A stretch of 8,239 nucleotides of DNA from a bacterium TMED221 (GTDB lineage: Bacteria > Actinomycetota > Acidimicrobiia > Actinomarinales > Actinomarinaceae). Positions 7,935 to 8,239 of this stretch are shown here, piece after piece. The DNA is taken from NCBI GenBank assembly GCA_002169115.2, contig NHJS02000022.1, positions 5,703-13,941 of the forward strand, read 5' to 3'. Every line of letters starts with the position of its first letter. Position 1 is the stretch's first letter. Position numbers and translations under genes: made by a program. Under the pieces are notes generated by a model, which was not told where the DNA came from, made no database searches, and saw nothing but the letters and a program-made list of their open reading frames with translations.

Positions 7935-8159
7935 AATTCTAGATTTATTTCTATCCCTATAGTTTTTTGAAATTATTCCATCGGTAAAAGCTTTATCAAG
8001 TTCTTTCATAACGGATGCTTTTTTTTCAACTATTACTTGATTATTTTCATCGTATAGGGATTTGAGAGATGATTTAAGTTCAGTTTTTACAGACTTGTTT
8101 CGCAAATTTTTCTTTGCATCTTGTCTAATTCTTTTTTTTTGTGATTTAATATTTGCCAT
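7923..8159 (-). CDS. rpsT: Small ribosomal subunit protein S20 (bS20)
   Basis: Binds 16S rRNA in the body of the 30S subunit and helps its assembly. The 78-residue protein begins MANIKSQKKRIRQ, the standard S20 start, followed by the basic N-terminal helix (KKNLRNKSVKTELKS) and the conserved C-terminal part (ELDKAFTDGIISKNYRDRNKSRISKL). It is a little shorter than the usual 85-90 residues, having lost a few residues in the middle helix and at the C-terminus. It is the only clear - strand gene. Its start is fixed by the AAAGGGG sequence upstream. Its last codons overlap the end of the + strand gene by 12 bases, a tail-to-tail arrangement like the holA-rpsT pair of actinobacteria and Firmicutes. 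Confidence 0.95.
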   Translation of the reverse strand: MANIKSQKKRIRQDAKKNLRNKSVKTELKSSLKSLYDENNQVIVEKKASVMKELDKAFTDGIISKNYRDRNKSRISKL

Positions 8160-8239
8160 CTAAAACCCCTTTGTATATAAGATAATAACTTAATAAAGAT
8201 GTTAACTAATAAAAATATAAGAAATATTTCAATAATTGC
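8160..8239. other. rpsT upstream region, AT-rich, no further gene seen
   Basis: These 80 bases contain the rpsT ribosome binding site and otherwise only AT-rich sequence. The rpsT promoter should lie here or just beyond the window edge. The best match on the - strand is TTAACA (8205-8200), 17 bases, TCTTAT (8182-8177), but it would start the transcript inside the ribosome binding site, so it is not called. No open frame, hairpin or RNA gene was found. Confidence 0.5.
8166..8172 (-). promoter_or_regulatory. Ribosome binding site of rpsT
   Basis: On the - strand AAAGGGG lies six bases before the rpsT ATG, a purine-rich Shine-Dalgarno-like sequence. It is stronger than anything before the other genes except leuS, in keeping with high expression of a ribosomal protein. 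Confidence 0.55.

Noticed and set aside
7951..7968. Hairpin plus six T as terminator of the + strand run
   Set aside because: A 4-bp mostly A/T stem is too weak to call; kept only as a hint in the findings.
8177..8205. TTAACA - 17 bases - TCTTAT promoter for rpsT
   Set aside because: The -10 match is only four of six, and the transcript would begin within the ribosome binding site.

Overview
The window is a very AT-rich (by eye about 30% GC), densely packed bacterial segment. Six genes lie on the + strand in one nearly gapless run, and one ribosomal protein gene faces them from the - strand at the right end. Proteins are rich in Lys, Asn, Ile and Ser, as in streamlined low-GC genomes. The order leuS, then a probable holA, then convergent rpsT recalls the actinobacterial order leuS-comEA-comEC-holA-rpsT-lepA with the competence genes missing. 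Together with the low GC this suggests a small-genome marine actinobacterium of the Candidatus Actinomarina kind. That assignment is an inference; Firmicutes also place holA beside rpsT.

Positions 1-2001 carry surface-polysaccharide membrane proteins: the C-terminal half of a Wzx/MATE-like lipid-linked oligosaccharide flippase, cut by the window edge, and a Wzy/O-antigen-ligase-like polymerase. A GT4 glycosyltransferase at 3735-4832 probably belongs to the same glycan pathway.

Between the polymerase and the glycosyltransferase lie serC (phosphoserine aminotransferase, 2001-3065) and, overlapping it by 4 bases, a compact 221-residue protein. This protein carries the DGHHR and PPKST hallmarks of the DUF1015/SerK-like (ParB-fold) group. 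Together they may make or use O-phosphoserine, possibly by direct phosphorylation of free serine. This is the most interesting part of the window.

Positions 4825-8159 are housekeeping: leuS (leucyl-tRNA synthetase, GTG start, overlapping the glycosyltransferase by 8 bases), a short HolA-like protein starting on the last base of the leuS stop codon, and rpsT (ribosomal protein S20) on the - strand. The 3' ends of the last two overlap by 12 bases. The only + strand gap longer than 10 bases is 627-672, which holds a possible leaderless promoter for the polymerase gene. No tRNA, rRNA, CRISPR, insertion sequence or convincing terminator was seen, and no gene-free stretch exceeds 80 bases.
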